Positions 1 through 11,934 of a stretch of DNA of 64,000 bases are shown in pieces. The DNA is taken from positions 263,238,574 through 263,302,573 of the forward strand of contig NC_081407.1 in NCBI RefSeq assembly GCF_030272615.1, written 5' to 3'. Numbering within the stretch: the stretch's first letter is position 1; each line of letters starts with the position of its first letter. The position numbers and the translations under genes are program-made. This DNA comes from Cryptomeria japonica (taxonomy: Eukaryota > Streptophyta > Pinopsida > Cupressales > Cupressaceae). The notes under the pieces are model-generated. The model did no database searches. It had not been told where the DNA came from and saw only the letters and a program-made list of their open reading frames with translations.

Positions 1-1598
1 AGACACATCAAAGGATCCTCTACATGCTAGGTGATTCAAAACCAAACTCAACTCAACACACCCAACCAAGGATAACATCAAAATGGTTTGTTCCAACACC
101 TCTATTGGTTTTAACACATCCCAAACACCATAAGACAAGGTTCTACACACCCCAAAACTCAGACTCAAACTCATAAACCAAACTTGCTCTTCTAGGCTCT
201 ATTCCTTGTAGCCTCCAAATCGGGTATTTTCAACTTTTCTCCAAATCATCCCAAAACACTTGAAAAAAAAAATTACATATTTAGACACCCATTTGGATGT
301 TACACAACATATCAGAAAACCAATATAGGTTGTTTTGGACGGACCCTTTGCTGTCCTCAAATGTGCCCCTTTTTAGCCTTAAAAGCCACCCACTTTACAA
401 AGGAAGTACCAACAAAAATTAACACCAGATTAAACCATTTTGTACAGTCTCTTATTATGTTCCCAAACCAAGGATTTTTTAGGTCTTAGGTCTTGGTTGC
501 ACTCCTAGATACCCAAACACCAAAAAAACCTCACTAAATCACCCTTTTCCCTAGGGCTTTCTAGAAATATCACTTCCAATCACTTCCAAGGCTCAACCAA
601 AGTTCAAACACCTTTAAAATGGTGTGTCTAGACACTTAAATGCATAAAATACCCCCCTTGTTCAATTAGATTCTCTGCTGCTACACTCTAGCCTTCATTT
701 TCACTCATTTCCAATCACTTTTCTTCAACTTTCATGCAACTTTCATGGTGTACACCTGCACTCTTCACTCCTTCCTGTCAATCATGGGTTAGTAAACTAT
801 TGTACATGTTATTTGGCATCCAGCCTATGAGAATCAGACCTGTACATTCATAGGATGGATCCTTACATGCTTGGAAATTCACAAAATCAATGAAAAATCA
901 CTGTCTTTTCTGGGACAGTCAGCAATAAAACAAAAAAATGATATATTTCAGACTTCCAAACGTGTATATCATGCAATGATAAATCAAAGGACCCCTCAAA
1001 GTGTAGAAAATTCAATCCCTTAGTCTACCAATGCAAAGGAAGCATGAAAAACTCAAGGAATTGACAGAAAATTAGAAGTTTTATTGTTGTTTTTGTATCA
1101 GTCCGTACAAATCCGTACCAGCATCATCCAACCACACAAAAATGACTTTAGGGACTTTATAATACCTTCCCCAACCAACTCCAACCAATATCCAACTAAC
1201 CCAAGTGATTAAAATGTCAAAACAACTCTAAAACCTATTTCCCACCAAAACTGAAACTAGTTGTTGAAATTCAAAATTTGAATTTTCAACTTTATTTCTA
1301 ATGTTTTTAATCCACTAAAACTTATCCCATTCAACTTATTTTGACATAATAAGATCATTAAATCACAATAAACTCCTATCCAACCTATCTAGACTCCATC
1401 ATCCTATTACATTGCATTTTGGTCCTTAGGCCTTTATCAGGACCTTTAGGACTTTTACATAATTTATTGAATTCAACATTACAATAGGCCATTATAGGCT
1501 TCAAAACATTCCAATTGACCTCTAGTGATGTCATATCACTCTCCTTAGTCCTTGGTGTCCTCCTTTGTTCATTTGCCCTCCTGGATGCTCCGGCATCA
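1..1598 (-). repeat. 3' LTR (minus orientation) of TR-GAG element, partial
   Basis: Direct repeat of 3781-5378. It ends in CA at 1598, which is the TG start when read on the minus strand. I count 18 substitutions against the right LTR. Sixteen fall in 1-823 and only two in 824-1598. The last 214 bp (1385-1598) encode the C-terminal 71 codons of the gag ORF. A TATA-like GGTATTATAAA on the minus strand lies near 1156-1166. Confidence 0.92.
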
Positions 1599-3688
1599 TA
1601 CTCCCCACCAATAAGAAAATTCTTGTCCCAAGAATTGCTCCAATGATCAGTCTGATTTCTTTTTGCTATCATCCTTTGAGTAGGGATCAGATAGTCCCCA
1701 AATGTGACCTGCTTCCTTCCTTTCCAACCTGTACTCACATCACAAAATGGATTAGAAACAAAACATGCTTTGGTGTGTCCTTGTCTAGGACATGGCTGCT
1801 CATAACTAGTCTGTACATTTGCTCTTCTCTGATCCACTTGCTGTACCTGCAACTTCTCTTTCACATCCACATATCCCTGCTCAACAATAGGACATTTTAC
1901 TGAACCAACTTGTACAAAAGATAAATCCCATAAATCATCATGAAGAGGACTATTCTTCCTCATAGTCTGCTGCAAATTAACTTCTTCCTTCCAACCAGTA
2001 TCTTCTTGTTTTTCAACCTGCCTTATCATTGGTAAATGCTCCCCAAAACATATTATAGGATGCTCTTTCAAGACCCCCAAAGGTAAAGGATTCAACTTAT
2101 ATTTCTGACCATCTTTATGAACCAAATATGTGTTATCAAAACCATCATGTATTGTTCTTCTACTATGTTGCCAAGGTCTTCCTAATATCAAATGTGCACA
2201 AGTCATAGGGACCACATCACATAATACCTTATCTTGATATGGACCAATAGAAAAATTCACATAAGCCTTCAAACTAACCTCTACATGCTGTTGTTGGGTG
2301 ACCCAAGTGGCCTTGTAGGGATTAGGATGGTCAAATGGTACAATTCCTAACTTGGTTATCATATCAAGAGACACAAGATTACTATGTGATCCTGAATCAA
2401 TGATTACCTTACATATCTTTCCTTTGCATAAACAAGTAGTTCTAAAGATTGTTACCTTTGGTTCTTGCTGAAGTTTCTCACCTTGCCTTACCATCAAGAA
2501 GTCACCTTCAAGAACTGGGTCTACTCTCTTTGATTCTTCTTTCTTCTCATCTTCTTGTACCATATACACTCTTCTATCTCTGCCTTGTTCTGATTCATTC
2601 CACTTAGGGCATCTGAATGATTGGTGCCCAATCTCATTGCAATGAAAACACTTATCTGTAAAGATTCCACTTCCTCTTCCTCCTCCAAATCTACCACCTC
2701 TAGGGTTGTATCCTCCTCTTGGTTCTGAAAAACTTTCTTTGCCTTTCTCATTGTTGCCTTGCCCTTGATCTCTATTACCTCTTCCTCTATTAGAAATGCC
2801 TCCTCTTGCACCATTACTTGATCTTTCTTGTTTTCTCTTCAACTTCTCCTCAGCCCTAATGGCCAACTGATAGCATTCACCCAAGGTTCTAGGTACTTGT
2901 AGACCAATCTCATCTTGTAAGTTGTATCTCAAGCCATTTATATACCTGGCTATTTTCTCCTCTTCTTCCTCATATCCTCCTCTAATACTAAGCTTGTGAA
3001 ATTGCTCAGTATAAGCCATTACATCCATTTCTTTTTGCTTCAGATTTTGCCTCATCCTCTTCACATGAATGGTATAATCAGAAGGTAGGAACTGCTCCTT
3101 CATCAAACTTCTCATCCTTGACCATGTAGACACTTTTGTTAATCCTCTTACCATCCTATCATTTTGAAAACTAGTCCACCATGTCAATGTTGTACCTCTC
3201 AACTTTGTCTTTGCAAATTTCACTTTCTTCTCCTCTTCCATTTCTTCAAACTCAAAATAGTTATCCAAGGCATCAAGCCATCCCAACACCTCTTCACTAT
3301 CCATCTTCCCCTGATAGATAGGCAAATCAATATGACTCTTACCTCCACTACCTTGTACTGCCTTCAACAATCTAACCAACCTTCTTTCTTCAGGGTCATC
3401 TATGTCATTTGTTGGCTGCTCTTGGTCTGCTACCTCATTCACTTCTTCTTCATCATTGTTCCCTATGTTGTCTTGCTCCATTCTTCTTCTTCTATCCCTC
3501 TCAAGGTTTTCTATCCTTGCTTGCATATTCTCTCTTTCTCTTCTCCATTGTCTTTCTTCTCTTGCTTTAGCCTGCTCTCTTGCTGCATCTTGTTCCCTTC
3601 TTTCCCTTCTTTCCCTTTCTAGGATTTCCTTCAATTCTTCTAGTTCTCTTGCCAATTGATTCTTAGGTGCCATAACTACCCTTACCAA
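1385..3688 (-). CDS. gag-pro: Gag-protease polyprotein of TR-GAG element (767 codons, intact)
   Basis: This is the only large uninterrupted ORF in the window. Residues 10-70 are a highly charged Arg/Glu coiled-coil-like segment. About 120-300 look like a Ty3/Gypsy capsid domain, with a Trp-Trp pair and the usual helical pattern. A Gly/Arg-rich stretch is followed by one CCHC knuckle near residue 345 (CFHCNEIGHQSFRC). A retropepsin-like fold follows, with DSGS near residue 428 and LILGRPW near 503. The tail after residue 540 is unrecognised. Codons 697-767 lie in the 3' LTR, so the ORF reads through the polypurine tract. The start at 3688 is the longest option. A second Met five codons in (3673, MAPKN) is equally likely. 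Gag would form the particle and the protease would mature it. No polymerase domain follows. Confidence 0.88.
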   Translation of the reverse strand: MVRVVMAPKNQLARELEELKEILERERRERREQDAAREQAKAREERQWRRERENMQARIENLERDRRRRMEQDNIGNNDEEEVNEVADQEQPTNDIDDPEERRLVRLLKAVQGSGGKSHIDLPIYQGKMDSEEVLGWLDALDNYFEFEEMEEEKKVKFAKTKLRGTTLTWWTSFQNDRMVRGLTKVSTWSRMRSLMKEQFLPSDYTIHVKRMRQNLKQKEMDVMAYTEQFHKLSIRGGYEEEEEKIARYINGLRYNLQDEIGLQVPRTLGECYQLAIRAEEKLKRKQERSSNGARGGISNRGRGNRDQGQGNNEKGKESFSEPRGGYNPRGGRFGGGRGSGIFTDKCFHCNEIGHQSFRCPKWNESEQGRDRRVYMVQEDEKKEESKRVDPVLEGDFLMVRQGEKLQQEPKVTIFRTTCLCKGKICKVIIDSGSHSNLVSLDMITKLGIVPFDHPNPYKATWVTQQQHVEVSLKAYVNFSIGPYQDKVLCDVVPMTCAHLILGRPWQHSRRTIHDGFDNTYLVHKDGQKYKLNPLPLGVLKEHPIICFGEHLPMIRQVEKQEDTGWKEEVNLQQTMRKNSPLHDDLWDLSFVQVGSVKCPIVEQGYVDVKEKLQVQQVDQRRANVQTSYEQPCPRQGHTKACFVSNPFCDVSTGWKGRKQVTFGDYLIPTQRMIAKRNQTDHWSNSWDKNFLIGGEYDAGASRRANEQRRTPRTKESDMTSLEVNWNVLKPIMAYCNVEFNKLCKSPKGPDKGLRTKMQCNRMMESR
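1599..1612 (-). other. Polypurine tract of TR-GAG element
   Basis: Read on the minus strand this is ATTGGTGGGGAGTA, immediately before the TG that opens the 3' LTR. It fits a plus-strand priming site. It also lies inside the gag ORF and is translated there. Confidence 0.7.
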
Positions 3689-3712
3689 ACCTTCACCAGA
3701 TCTTTTACTGAT

Positions 3713-3724
3713 GCTCTGATACCA
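3713..3724 (-). other. Primer binding site, tRNA-iMet type
   Basis: The minus strand reads TGGTATCAGAGC, two bases inside the 5' LTR end (CA, then AG, then the site). This is the usual plant retrotransposon primer site complementary to the 3' end of initiator Met tRNA. Confidence 0.9.
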
Positions 3725-3726
3725 CT

Positions 3727-5378
3727 TGATACAGAGAGATCAACTCTGGAACTCTCCCTAAGGATTAAATCAACTCAAGGAGACACATCAAAGGATCCTC
3801 TACATGCTAGGTGATTCAAAACCAAACTCAACTCAACACACCCAACCAAGGATAACATCAAAATGGTTTGTTCCAACACCTCTATTGGTCTTAAAACATC
3901 CCAAACACCATAAGACAAGGTTCTACACACCCCCAAACTCAGACTCAAACTCATAAACCAAACTTGCTCTTCTAGGCTCTACTCCTTGTAGCCTCCAAAT
4001 CGGGTATTTTCAACTTTTCTCCAAATCATCCCAAAACACTTGACAAAAAAAATTACATATTTAGACACCCATTTGGATGTTACACAACATATCAGAAAAC
4101 CAATATAGGTTGTTTTGGACGGACCCTTTGCTGTCCTCAAATGTGCCCCTTTTTAGCCTTAAAAACCACCCACTTTACAAAGGAAGTACCAACAAAACTT
4201 AACACCAGATTAAACCATTTTGTACAGTCTCTTATTATGTTCCCAAACCAAGGATTTTTCAGGTCTTAGGTCTTGGTTGCACTCCTAGATACCCAAACAC
4301 CAAAAAAACCTCACTAAATCACCCTTTTCCCTAGGGCTTTCTAGAAATATCACTTCCAATCACTTCCAAGGCTCAACCAAAGATCAAACACCTTTAAAAT
4401 GGTGTGTCTAGACACTTCAATGCATAAAATACCCCCCTTGTTCAATTAGATTCTCTGCTGCTACACTCTAGCCTTCGTTTTGACTCATTTCCAGTCACTT
4501 TTCTTCAACTTTCATGCAACTTTCATGGTGTACACCTGCACTCTTCACTCCTTCCTATCAATCATGGGTTAGTAAATTATTGTACATGTTATTTGGCATC
4601 CATCCTATGAGAATCAGACCTGTACATTCATAGGATGGATCCTTACATGCTTGGAAATTCACAAAATCAATGAAAAATCACTGTCTTTTCTGGGACAGTC
4701 AGCAATAAAACAAAAAAATGATATATTTCAGACTTCCAAACGTGTATATCATGCAATGATAAATCAAAGGACCCCTCAAAGTGTAGAAAATTCAATCCCT
4801 TAGTCTACCAATGCAAAGGAAGCATGAAAAACTCAAGGAATTGACAGAAAATTAGAAGTTTTATTGCTGTTTTTGTATCAGTCCGTACAAATCCGTACCA
4901 GCATCATCCAACCACACAAAAATGACTTTAGGGACTTTATAATACCTTCCCCAACCAACTCCAACCAATATCCAACTAACCCAAGTGATTAAAATGTCAA
5001 AACAACTCTAAAACCTATTTCCCACCAAAACTGAAACTAGTTGTTGAAATTCAAAATTTGAATTTTCAACTTTATTTCTAATGCTTTTAATCCACTAAAA
5101 CTTATCCCATTCAACTTATTTTGACATAATAAGATCATTAAATCACAATAAACTCCTATCCAACCTATCTAGACTCCATCATCCTATTACATTGCATTTT
5201 GGTCCTTAGGCCTTTATCAGGACCTTTAGGACTTTTACATAATTTATTGAATTCAACATTACAATAGGCCATTATAGGCTTCAAAACATTCCAATTGACC
5301 TCTAGTGATGTCATATCACTCTCCTTAGTCCTTGGTGTCCTCCTTTGTTCATTTGCCCTCCTGGATGCTCCGGCATCA
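3727..5378 (-). repeat. 5' LTR (minus orientation) of TR-GAG element, complete
   Basis: 1,652 bp, starting TGATACAGAG and ending GGCATCA on the plus strand. The primer site lies directly left of it. LARD LTR sequence resumes at 5379, where the bases match 14153 onward, which fixes the insertion edge. A possible minus-strand TATA box (GGTATTATAAA) lies at 4936-4946. Confidence 0.93.
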
Positions 5379-6751
5379 GCGTGCCTTGCGCGAGGTAAGT
5401 GAGGTTTGTTATCCTAAGTATTAAATTCAAATTTATGAGTAGATGAGCACATTAGTGATATGGAAATTTAAATACGTAGTTTCTTTATATGATTAGTCAT
5501 TAATTTAAAGAGATTGTTTTAAATTGTTATTGTAGCAAGCTTAAGGTATTTAACTGGGGTTAGTGTGCTCATTTATGCATTTGTAACATTTACGCATCTA
5601 TAGTTGAGAAATTAGGAGAAACAAGACTCTTGCATTAGAGTAGTCATATATTTAAAAAAGTCGCTTTATTAAGTTATAGCGAGTTAATTTAATAGCTAAT
5701 TTTAAAATAACGAATTTATTGAGTTATGCATTTTAGAAAGGAAAAATTTTAAAGTCATTGGAGAGATAGAATTAAATTACTCATTTTCGCATTTTGGAAG
5801 AAAAGGGGTAAATTATTATTATTTAAATGAAATTATTTTCTCTTTACTTGTAAAGTCGAAATAATATAAAAGTTTGATTTTTAGAAAATTAAGTTAATCA
5901 AAACGCCTTATCCGGTCAATAGTTCCAAAATATAATTGTAGAACTAAATCGATATTGAGAAATTAAAAATTTAAAAAGAAATAGAAACATTATAATTTTA
6001 ATAAGGAAAACAAATGAGATGTATTAAATAAGGTAAATGAATGACTTCCATTTCATTTTTCATTCATTTTATTTCAAAAATAAATGCCTAATTTCGAAAT
6101 TAAAAATTACGGCAAAATTAGGGTTCTCTTTTTAACCTAGTTTTGGAGACATTTTTGGGGGTTCTTGGCTTGGGGAGTTTTTTTTTTTTGGGGAAACATG
6201 GGGGAAATTTGCATTGGAGCAGCAGATTGGGGAAACTCTTCATCAAGATTCATGCCTAGAATTGCACTATGAGGTAGGATTTGAATCTACCTTTCCATTT
6301 CTTGTAAGAAAAAAAAAAAGATATTGCTCATGAATGTGTTGTTTCTTTGAAGAATAGTTGTAGTTGTCTTTTTTTTTTAAGTTTGGATGTTCTTGGTTTG
6401 TAGATTGATCATGTTTTTTTTTGGGGATATTTTGGAGACAGAGGAATTCTTCTCCACTCTTGGTTTTAATCAATCTGAAAAAAAAAAAGGAAAAGAAGAA
6501 GAATATAAAATAAACTGATAACATGACTGTGACTGTGTAAACATGTTTTGTCTCAGAAATTCTTTCAAACGTTTTAGCTTTAACTTGTGATTTTTATTCA
6601 AAAAAATATTGAGAAGAAAAAAAAAAAACCTAAAGAAAACATTCAAAAAAAGGGAAAACGAAACAAAAAAAAAAGGGGAAGAAATTAAACGGGTTAGGGT
6701 TTGGCGCCGCCGCCCCCTCCCCCGTTTTCCTTCCCCTACCCCCCCAGCGCT

Positions 6752-6906
6752 CCCGTGGCCACGCAGGGATTCCCCTACGCCCACGGAGGGCCGCAGGGAA
6801 TTCCCTGCGTCCCCCGTGGCCGCAGGGTAAAACCTGCGACCACGGTGGCCGCAGGGAAACCCTGCGTCCCACCGTGGCTCGTAGGGAAACCCCTGCGCAA
6901 GCCACA
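6752..6906. repeat. GC-rich array of about five hairpin units in LARD 5' LTR
   Basis: About five units of roughly 30 bp, each with an inverted repeat of the form GCAGGG(AA/TA)...CCCTGC. They are joined by CGTGGCC/CCACGG segments that can also pair. One unit contains the 16-bp palindrome GCAGGGAATTCCCTGC. A-rich tracts lie upstream and a 15-T run downstream. It lies about 0.8 kb before the TATA-like box. Confidence 0.75.
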
Positions 6907-7697
6907 AGGGCTACGCCCTTTTCTTTTTTTGCTAATTTAAGTTTTTTTTTTTTTTTGTTTGTTTGTTAATTTGTTTAGTTTTAAAAAAATGTTTAGTATT
7001 TAAAAATAAAATAATAAAACAATAGATTTAGGGTATGGTAATAAACGAAAAAAAAAAAAAAGGGGGGAAGCATTATACTGATTTTATTTAGAGTCCTTGT
7101 TATTATTTAAATTTAGATTTTTCTCTCTTGTTTATTTAATATTATTTAAGCCGGATAATAATTAATATATGGGATTTAGAACATTGGAAAAATTCAAAAA
7201 CTCATATAGAGATACATGTCTTCTGCCTCATCCTGATTTATATAACTGGCACTGATAATTACTAATCATAAACAAAGGGTAGCTGTGGATATTTAATAAA
7301 TGATATCTTAGGAATTTCTTATATCAACATATAATATTAACCATATGTGGCTTTTGGCCCCTTCGTAACGAATATATATCCCGTGAATTACCCCTTAGTG
7401 TTCAGGCGATAATTTTAATCGGATAGATATAAATTGAGATTTACATATACTTGTTTTATATATATGCAAGGGAATTTAAAAATTGTTGGGGGGGTGCTAG
7501 TGTATAGTTCCAGACCAACATGTCAGTGATGTGTATCTAAGGATTAAGTAAAATACCCGAATGAGAAATGCTTACATTTATGTGAACTTAGTTGGAAAAC
7601 TTGTAGAGTTGTATTTACTGACTGAAATTGTCATTGTAGTTGGTTGTGATCGCCTAAAAGGCAAGATTGTAATGACATGTAAATATGTAACCTTAAC

Positions 7698-7707
7698 TAT
7701 ATATAAT
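7698..7707 (+). promoter_or_regulatory. Putative TATA box of LARD 5' LTR
   Basis: TATATATAAT is followed about 30 bp later by a GC-richer stretch, as expected for a U3/R boundary. It is conserved at 16472-16481 in the other LTR. No transcript data are available. Confidence 0.45.
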
Positions 7708-9796
7708 ACCAAAGGGGTCCTGCAGTTGAGCAGACCCGGAGATGTAGCCCATCCGGGGTGAACTCCGAGATCATATCTGTGTTATGCGATGTTTATAGCG
7801 TGCTTTGTTTTATGTTTTGAATTATCATGAAAGGATGTAATCTTGCATGAGTGTATGGTGGAAGTTTAATGAATTCGAATTTAAATGCATAACATTATTC
7901 ATATGGATAAACGTAGTTATTTAAGTTCATAAAACGTTGTGAATTATGAATATGGCATGGTATTTAAATATTGCAAAATTAAAGTGTGGAAATGGTAATT
8001 TGGTAATGTTAATTTGAATTGTAATAGTGGAAGAAATCTAGATAGAATTACTTCGTTGGATTAATTGTTAAAAAGAATGTTAAAGGAATGAATGTAAAAA
8101 GGGAATAACAAAGTTAAAAAAAAATTATGTCACAATTCTTAGATTGAAATTTAAAAGAAGAACATCGTAGAAATATCTATCCTTTTACCTTAGTAAATGA
8201 ATCACGCCATGTCAGTTATGTTTCATTACATAGGATAAATTTGTTAAGTTATTTCACGTTTTAATCTTAACAATAATCCTCACCGGATTAATTTGATAAT
8301 CGTGTGGACTCAATCAAATATTCATGTTGTGTATTGAATGAATATACTTAGTAATTTATGTTGTAATTTTAATCATTAACCCTCACCAGATTACTTCTAT
8401 AACCGGGTGAACCCAACTAGAAAACCCATATGTTAATCTTTATAAAAAGGAATCCCTCATGTTTGCTAAGACTGAACTAGAATGGGAAACAAAGTTGAAT
8501 TAATGTTATAAACTCTAAGTGAAATCTAAAGGATGAAACTCATTTAGGTATTTACCTTCTTACCCTTGTAAATGAACATCGCCATGTTAATTGTAATTCA
8601 CTTTATCAAATGAAATTACTTAGTTGTTTACATTTTAATCCCAACAAATATTCTTTATCAGATTAATTTCATATAAGAGTGAACTCAACTAGTATCTATA
8701 TTTGTAACCTTAAATAACGAGTCCCTTATGAATGCTGAAATGGAACTAAAAAGGGGAGTTTTGGTATAGTTATTTAAACCTTAATCTTAATATATGTACC
8801 ATCTCATATTAACTTTGTTTATAAGAAGAGATATGCAAAAAGATAATTGTATTCTAATCCTAATAGAAGAACATCACTATGGTCTGATTATTCAAATCCT
8901 GAAATGATGAATGTAATCTCGTTAACGATACTTTAAATTGAAGGATGTTCTCGTGTGTTCTAATGCATATCCAACTTAATGAAGTCAGTCCATTTATTGC
9001 ATTATTAAAACTTCAAATGAGATCTATGGCTACTCATACTTTACCCTTCATATAAGCACTACAACCCATTAGTTGAATATGCATGAAACCAAATGAGGGG
9101 ACTTCTCTCTATTAATTGTGGTCAATCCTTAAGAAACGAAAATTCTTCTTATTAACCATTTTTTTTTTAATATTTAAGAAACTATATATCAAATGTGGGT
9201 GAGTATTATAAAACCAAATGATGGCATCCTTGTTTTACTAATCGAAGTTTAACCCTAAACGAATGAATATCGTTAAGCATATTTATGGCATTAAAGGATG
9301 ATGTCAAGTGTGGATGGTTATTTTAAAACTCTAATGAATGAACTTCGTTATATTTTTTAAGCGCTTGAACCTATTTGGAGACCTCCTAATGAACTTATGA
9401 ATTAACGTGCATTGAGTAATTAACCTCTCGATGGCCTCCTCACCAAGCAAAGTAATTGAACGCTTCCTAAAGACATAAGGTGTTAATCCATTGAACACAT
9501 ATTTAATCAAGGTCTAGGCATTACCTCGTAATTAAGTTATCCAGTTTAATGGATCTAATGACGCAAGTTGAGTTAGGTGTAAGGTTGTGTAATCGCGTTG
9601 GGAAACCTCTTAGGATCATTTAGCCTTCCGCTGTGTTATCTAGTTAGAAATAACTTTGGGATAACTTCTTACTATCTTAACATTGTAACTTTTCATTAAC
9701 GCACTTAATTATTATTTAAAAAAAAATAAAATTTCACACTCTATTTGAGTGTTTTAAACTTAAACCCTTAGGGGTTTCCTGGCGGGGCATTACACT

Positions 9797-9810
9797 TGGT
9801 ATCAGAACCC
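9797..9810 (+). other. Primer binding site of LARD element
   Basis: TGGTATCAGAACCC lies two bases after the LTR end. The first ten bases match the usual Met-tRNA site and the remainder departs from TGGTATCAGAGC. It may use another Met tRNA isoform. Confidence 0.8.
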
Positions 9811-11934
9811 ATGTTGCAACACTGGGATCTCTGGTTTCACTTGTGCTCTTAGTTGTTGTGTGCGTGTCTGTCTTTATGTTGTATGCTTGTCCACCTTGAT
9901 GTGAGGGCGTGATTTGACAACCCCTACTTGTGTGTAACGTGTGTGTTCACACTTTGTTTTCACCTCAATGATGTGGGTGTTTTGGGGAATAATCATAGGT
10001 GTTTGGTCTGCTTAATGAGGTCTTGGTCTACGATTTCTCTTACTTCGAAAGGGAGTCGTATGTACCCTTATTTTCGATTTATTTTCCTCTTTGACTAATC
10101 CATCTAAGTTTGTTGTTAATATCTTGAACCTAAAAGTACGAAATGTGTTGTTTGTGGTTTTGGCTCTATTTTAATGATTGTCCACTTTAAGGACTAGTAT
10201 GACAAATGTTAATGCTTATCATGTAGTACATTGAGTGATTATGACTCCTCTTCTTTTCTCCTTCTCTAAGTAAGTTAAAATGAATTGATATGTGTAGTTA
10301 CCTCTTAGTTAAGTTTTCTAATTGCAAGAGAAAGGATGATATTTCTTGAGCCTTGTGTGAGTTTCATAACGTTTTTGTGCTTTAGATTGTGAGAAGGATT
10401 GATTTAGGAGTTAATTTTTGGTTAATGATAGAAAATTGTATGTTTGCATTAGAGGGTGCTCCATGTGCTTGGTAGGAGTAATATAATCAAATTTCATCTT
10501 AAATAAGGTGCTTCAAATGCGTATAGTTGATTTTGTGCAAATTGCTTGATGTGAAAGGAAAACCAAAAGAGGACATACTGTAGTAGCTTCAAGAGTAAAT
10601 TGATGTGCTTCTCAAAAGATTGTTTTATGTGCTTATTCAATTAGTGTGATTAGGACCTATTAAATGACGCACCATTTAACTTGTTTTGGAATTAGATAAT
10701 TGCCTTATTATGTTTCGAAAGGAGTAAATAAAAGACTTGTGGAATTGTATGCACTAAATGTGTAAAATCTAGAAGATAGCTCTTTATTTACCTCCTTATC
10801 ATATTATGAAGTTTCAATGTTAAATTTGAGGTATTATTGTGTTGTAACGTATTACGAATAGTGATTGTGCTTTAGAAGACTTGTATTACAAAAAGAAAAA
10901 AAAATTGGTTGTTTTGAATTCTTGTCCGGAAAACTAGAACATTATAGTGCAGCAATAATGATTAGAAACGTCATGTTAGGATGTTTTGGAACCTTCCTAA
11001 AAGATAGCAAAATGAAGACCGTGCAACTCAAATGATAAACTTATGTCCGAGCATATGGTGTGATTTTGAAATTCTTGTGTATTCGTAGGAAATAGTTGAT
11101 TTTCCAACTCTCTTCCTCCTCTCGTTTAAAATATAGGAATTGTTGTTTTTGAAACACTATATAGTATGCAGTGATTTAAGAAGAAGTTTTGCTATAATGC
11201 ATGTGAAATTTTATGTTGCTTTGGGCTTCTAATTGAAAGGGGAAAGTTTTTCATCTTGAAAAGGGAAAATTGCATAGTTAATAATGTGAATGAAAATGCT
11301 TAGGGAAGAATGAGAAAGATATTGGAATGATGTTACCTCGTTGTGTAAATTTGAATTGTTGAAAATTTCAGAATGTGGATCTAGAGTAAACTTTGTTTGG
11401 TGATTCATGTGTAAAGCATAATTAAAATTTCCCTTAAGTATATGTTAGTATAATGTAAAGTACTCCCCGTAAATGTGACTAAACCAGTAACAGTGCTATT
11501 CTGTGTGTGTTGTGAGAAAACCCGTACTTGCTTTGTGTGCCCATGGGATGGTGAAGAAATCAACCATGGGGAATATGTTTATTTATGAGTATGAAAAAAA
11601 AAAACCATACCTATCTATGTGATGTTGCTTGTTTGTTTCCCTTACTGAGTGCCAACCCACGGGTTGTTGATAAGTCAGTATGTGAAGGGGTAGTAGTAGA
11701 AGTCACCATTCCTCGAATAGTATGAACAGCGTACGAGTTATGTCGACGCGAAGCGACTCTAGCTTCCCTATTTTGAGGAAAAGTATGGTTTTGTAACGAA
11801 ACTATGACATAGGTGTACTCAATACATCCCCTTGTGATGAACCGAATTATGAGGTTCATGTGTGCCAGCCTTATTCCTATCCTTTATCTTGAGCATATAG
11901 ATGACAGTTTTTGAGCATATTGTTGGATTCCATT

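Larger units (their letters stand above)
1..5378 (-). mobile_element. TR-GAG-type Gypsy LTR retrotransposon, left LTR cut by window edge
   Basis: Bases 1-1598 are repeated at 3781-5378 with the same spacing and no indels. The right copy shows that the LTR begins with TG at 3727, so about 54 bp of the left LTR lie outside the window. Read on the minus strand the order is 5' LTR (3727-5378), primer site, a 2.1 kb interior, polypurine tract and 3' LTR (1-1598). The interior holds only gag and an aspartic protease. RT, RNase H and integrase are absent, so the element would depend on a helper. It is inserted in the 5' LTR of the LARD element that resumes at 5379. The 5 bp duplication cannot be checked because the left flank is off-window. 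Confidence 0.9.
5379..9794 (+). repeat. 5' LTR of LARD element (left ~475 bp displaced by nested insertion)
   Basis: Matches 14153-18567 with 21 substitutions and one 1-bp indel by my count, about 0.5%. It is AT-rich except for a GC-rich hairpin array at 6752-6906. A TATA-like TATATATAAT lies at 7698-7707. The end GGGCATTACA is at 9785-9794. Several short ORFs on both strands repeat in the other LTR and show no coding signature. Confidence 0.92.

Noticed and set aside
3164-3659. Plus-strand ORFs antisense to TR-GAG gag
   Set aside because: They mirror purine-rich gag codons and have no start context or family signature.
5379-5383. GCGTG as target duplication of the TR-GAG element
   Set aside because: The left partner would lie outside the window, so it cannot be confirmed and is not listed as a feature.
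6470-6940. Several overlapping ORFs on both strands in the GC-rich part of the LARD LTR (repeated near 15240-15680)
   Set aside because: They arise from absence of AT-rich stops in a hairpin array. Frames on both strands are equally open, and composition is Arg/Gly/Pro by base content only.
7561-7761. 66-codon ORF in each LARD LTR (also 16335-16535)
   Set aside because: It spans the putative TATA region, is short, and has no recognisable similarity. Conservation follows from LTR identity.
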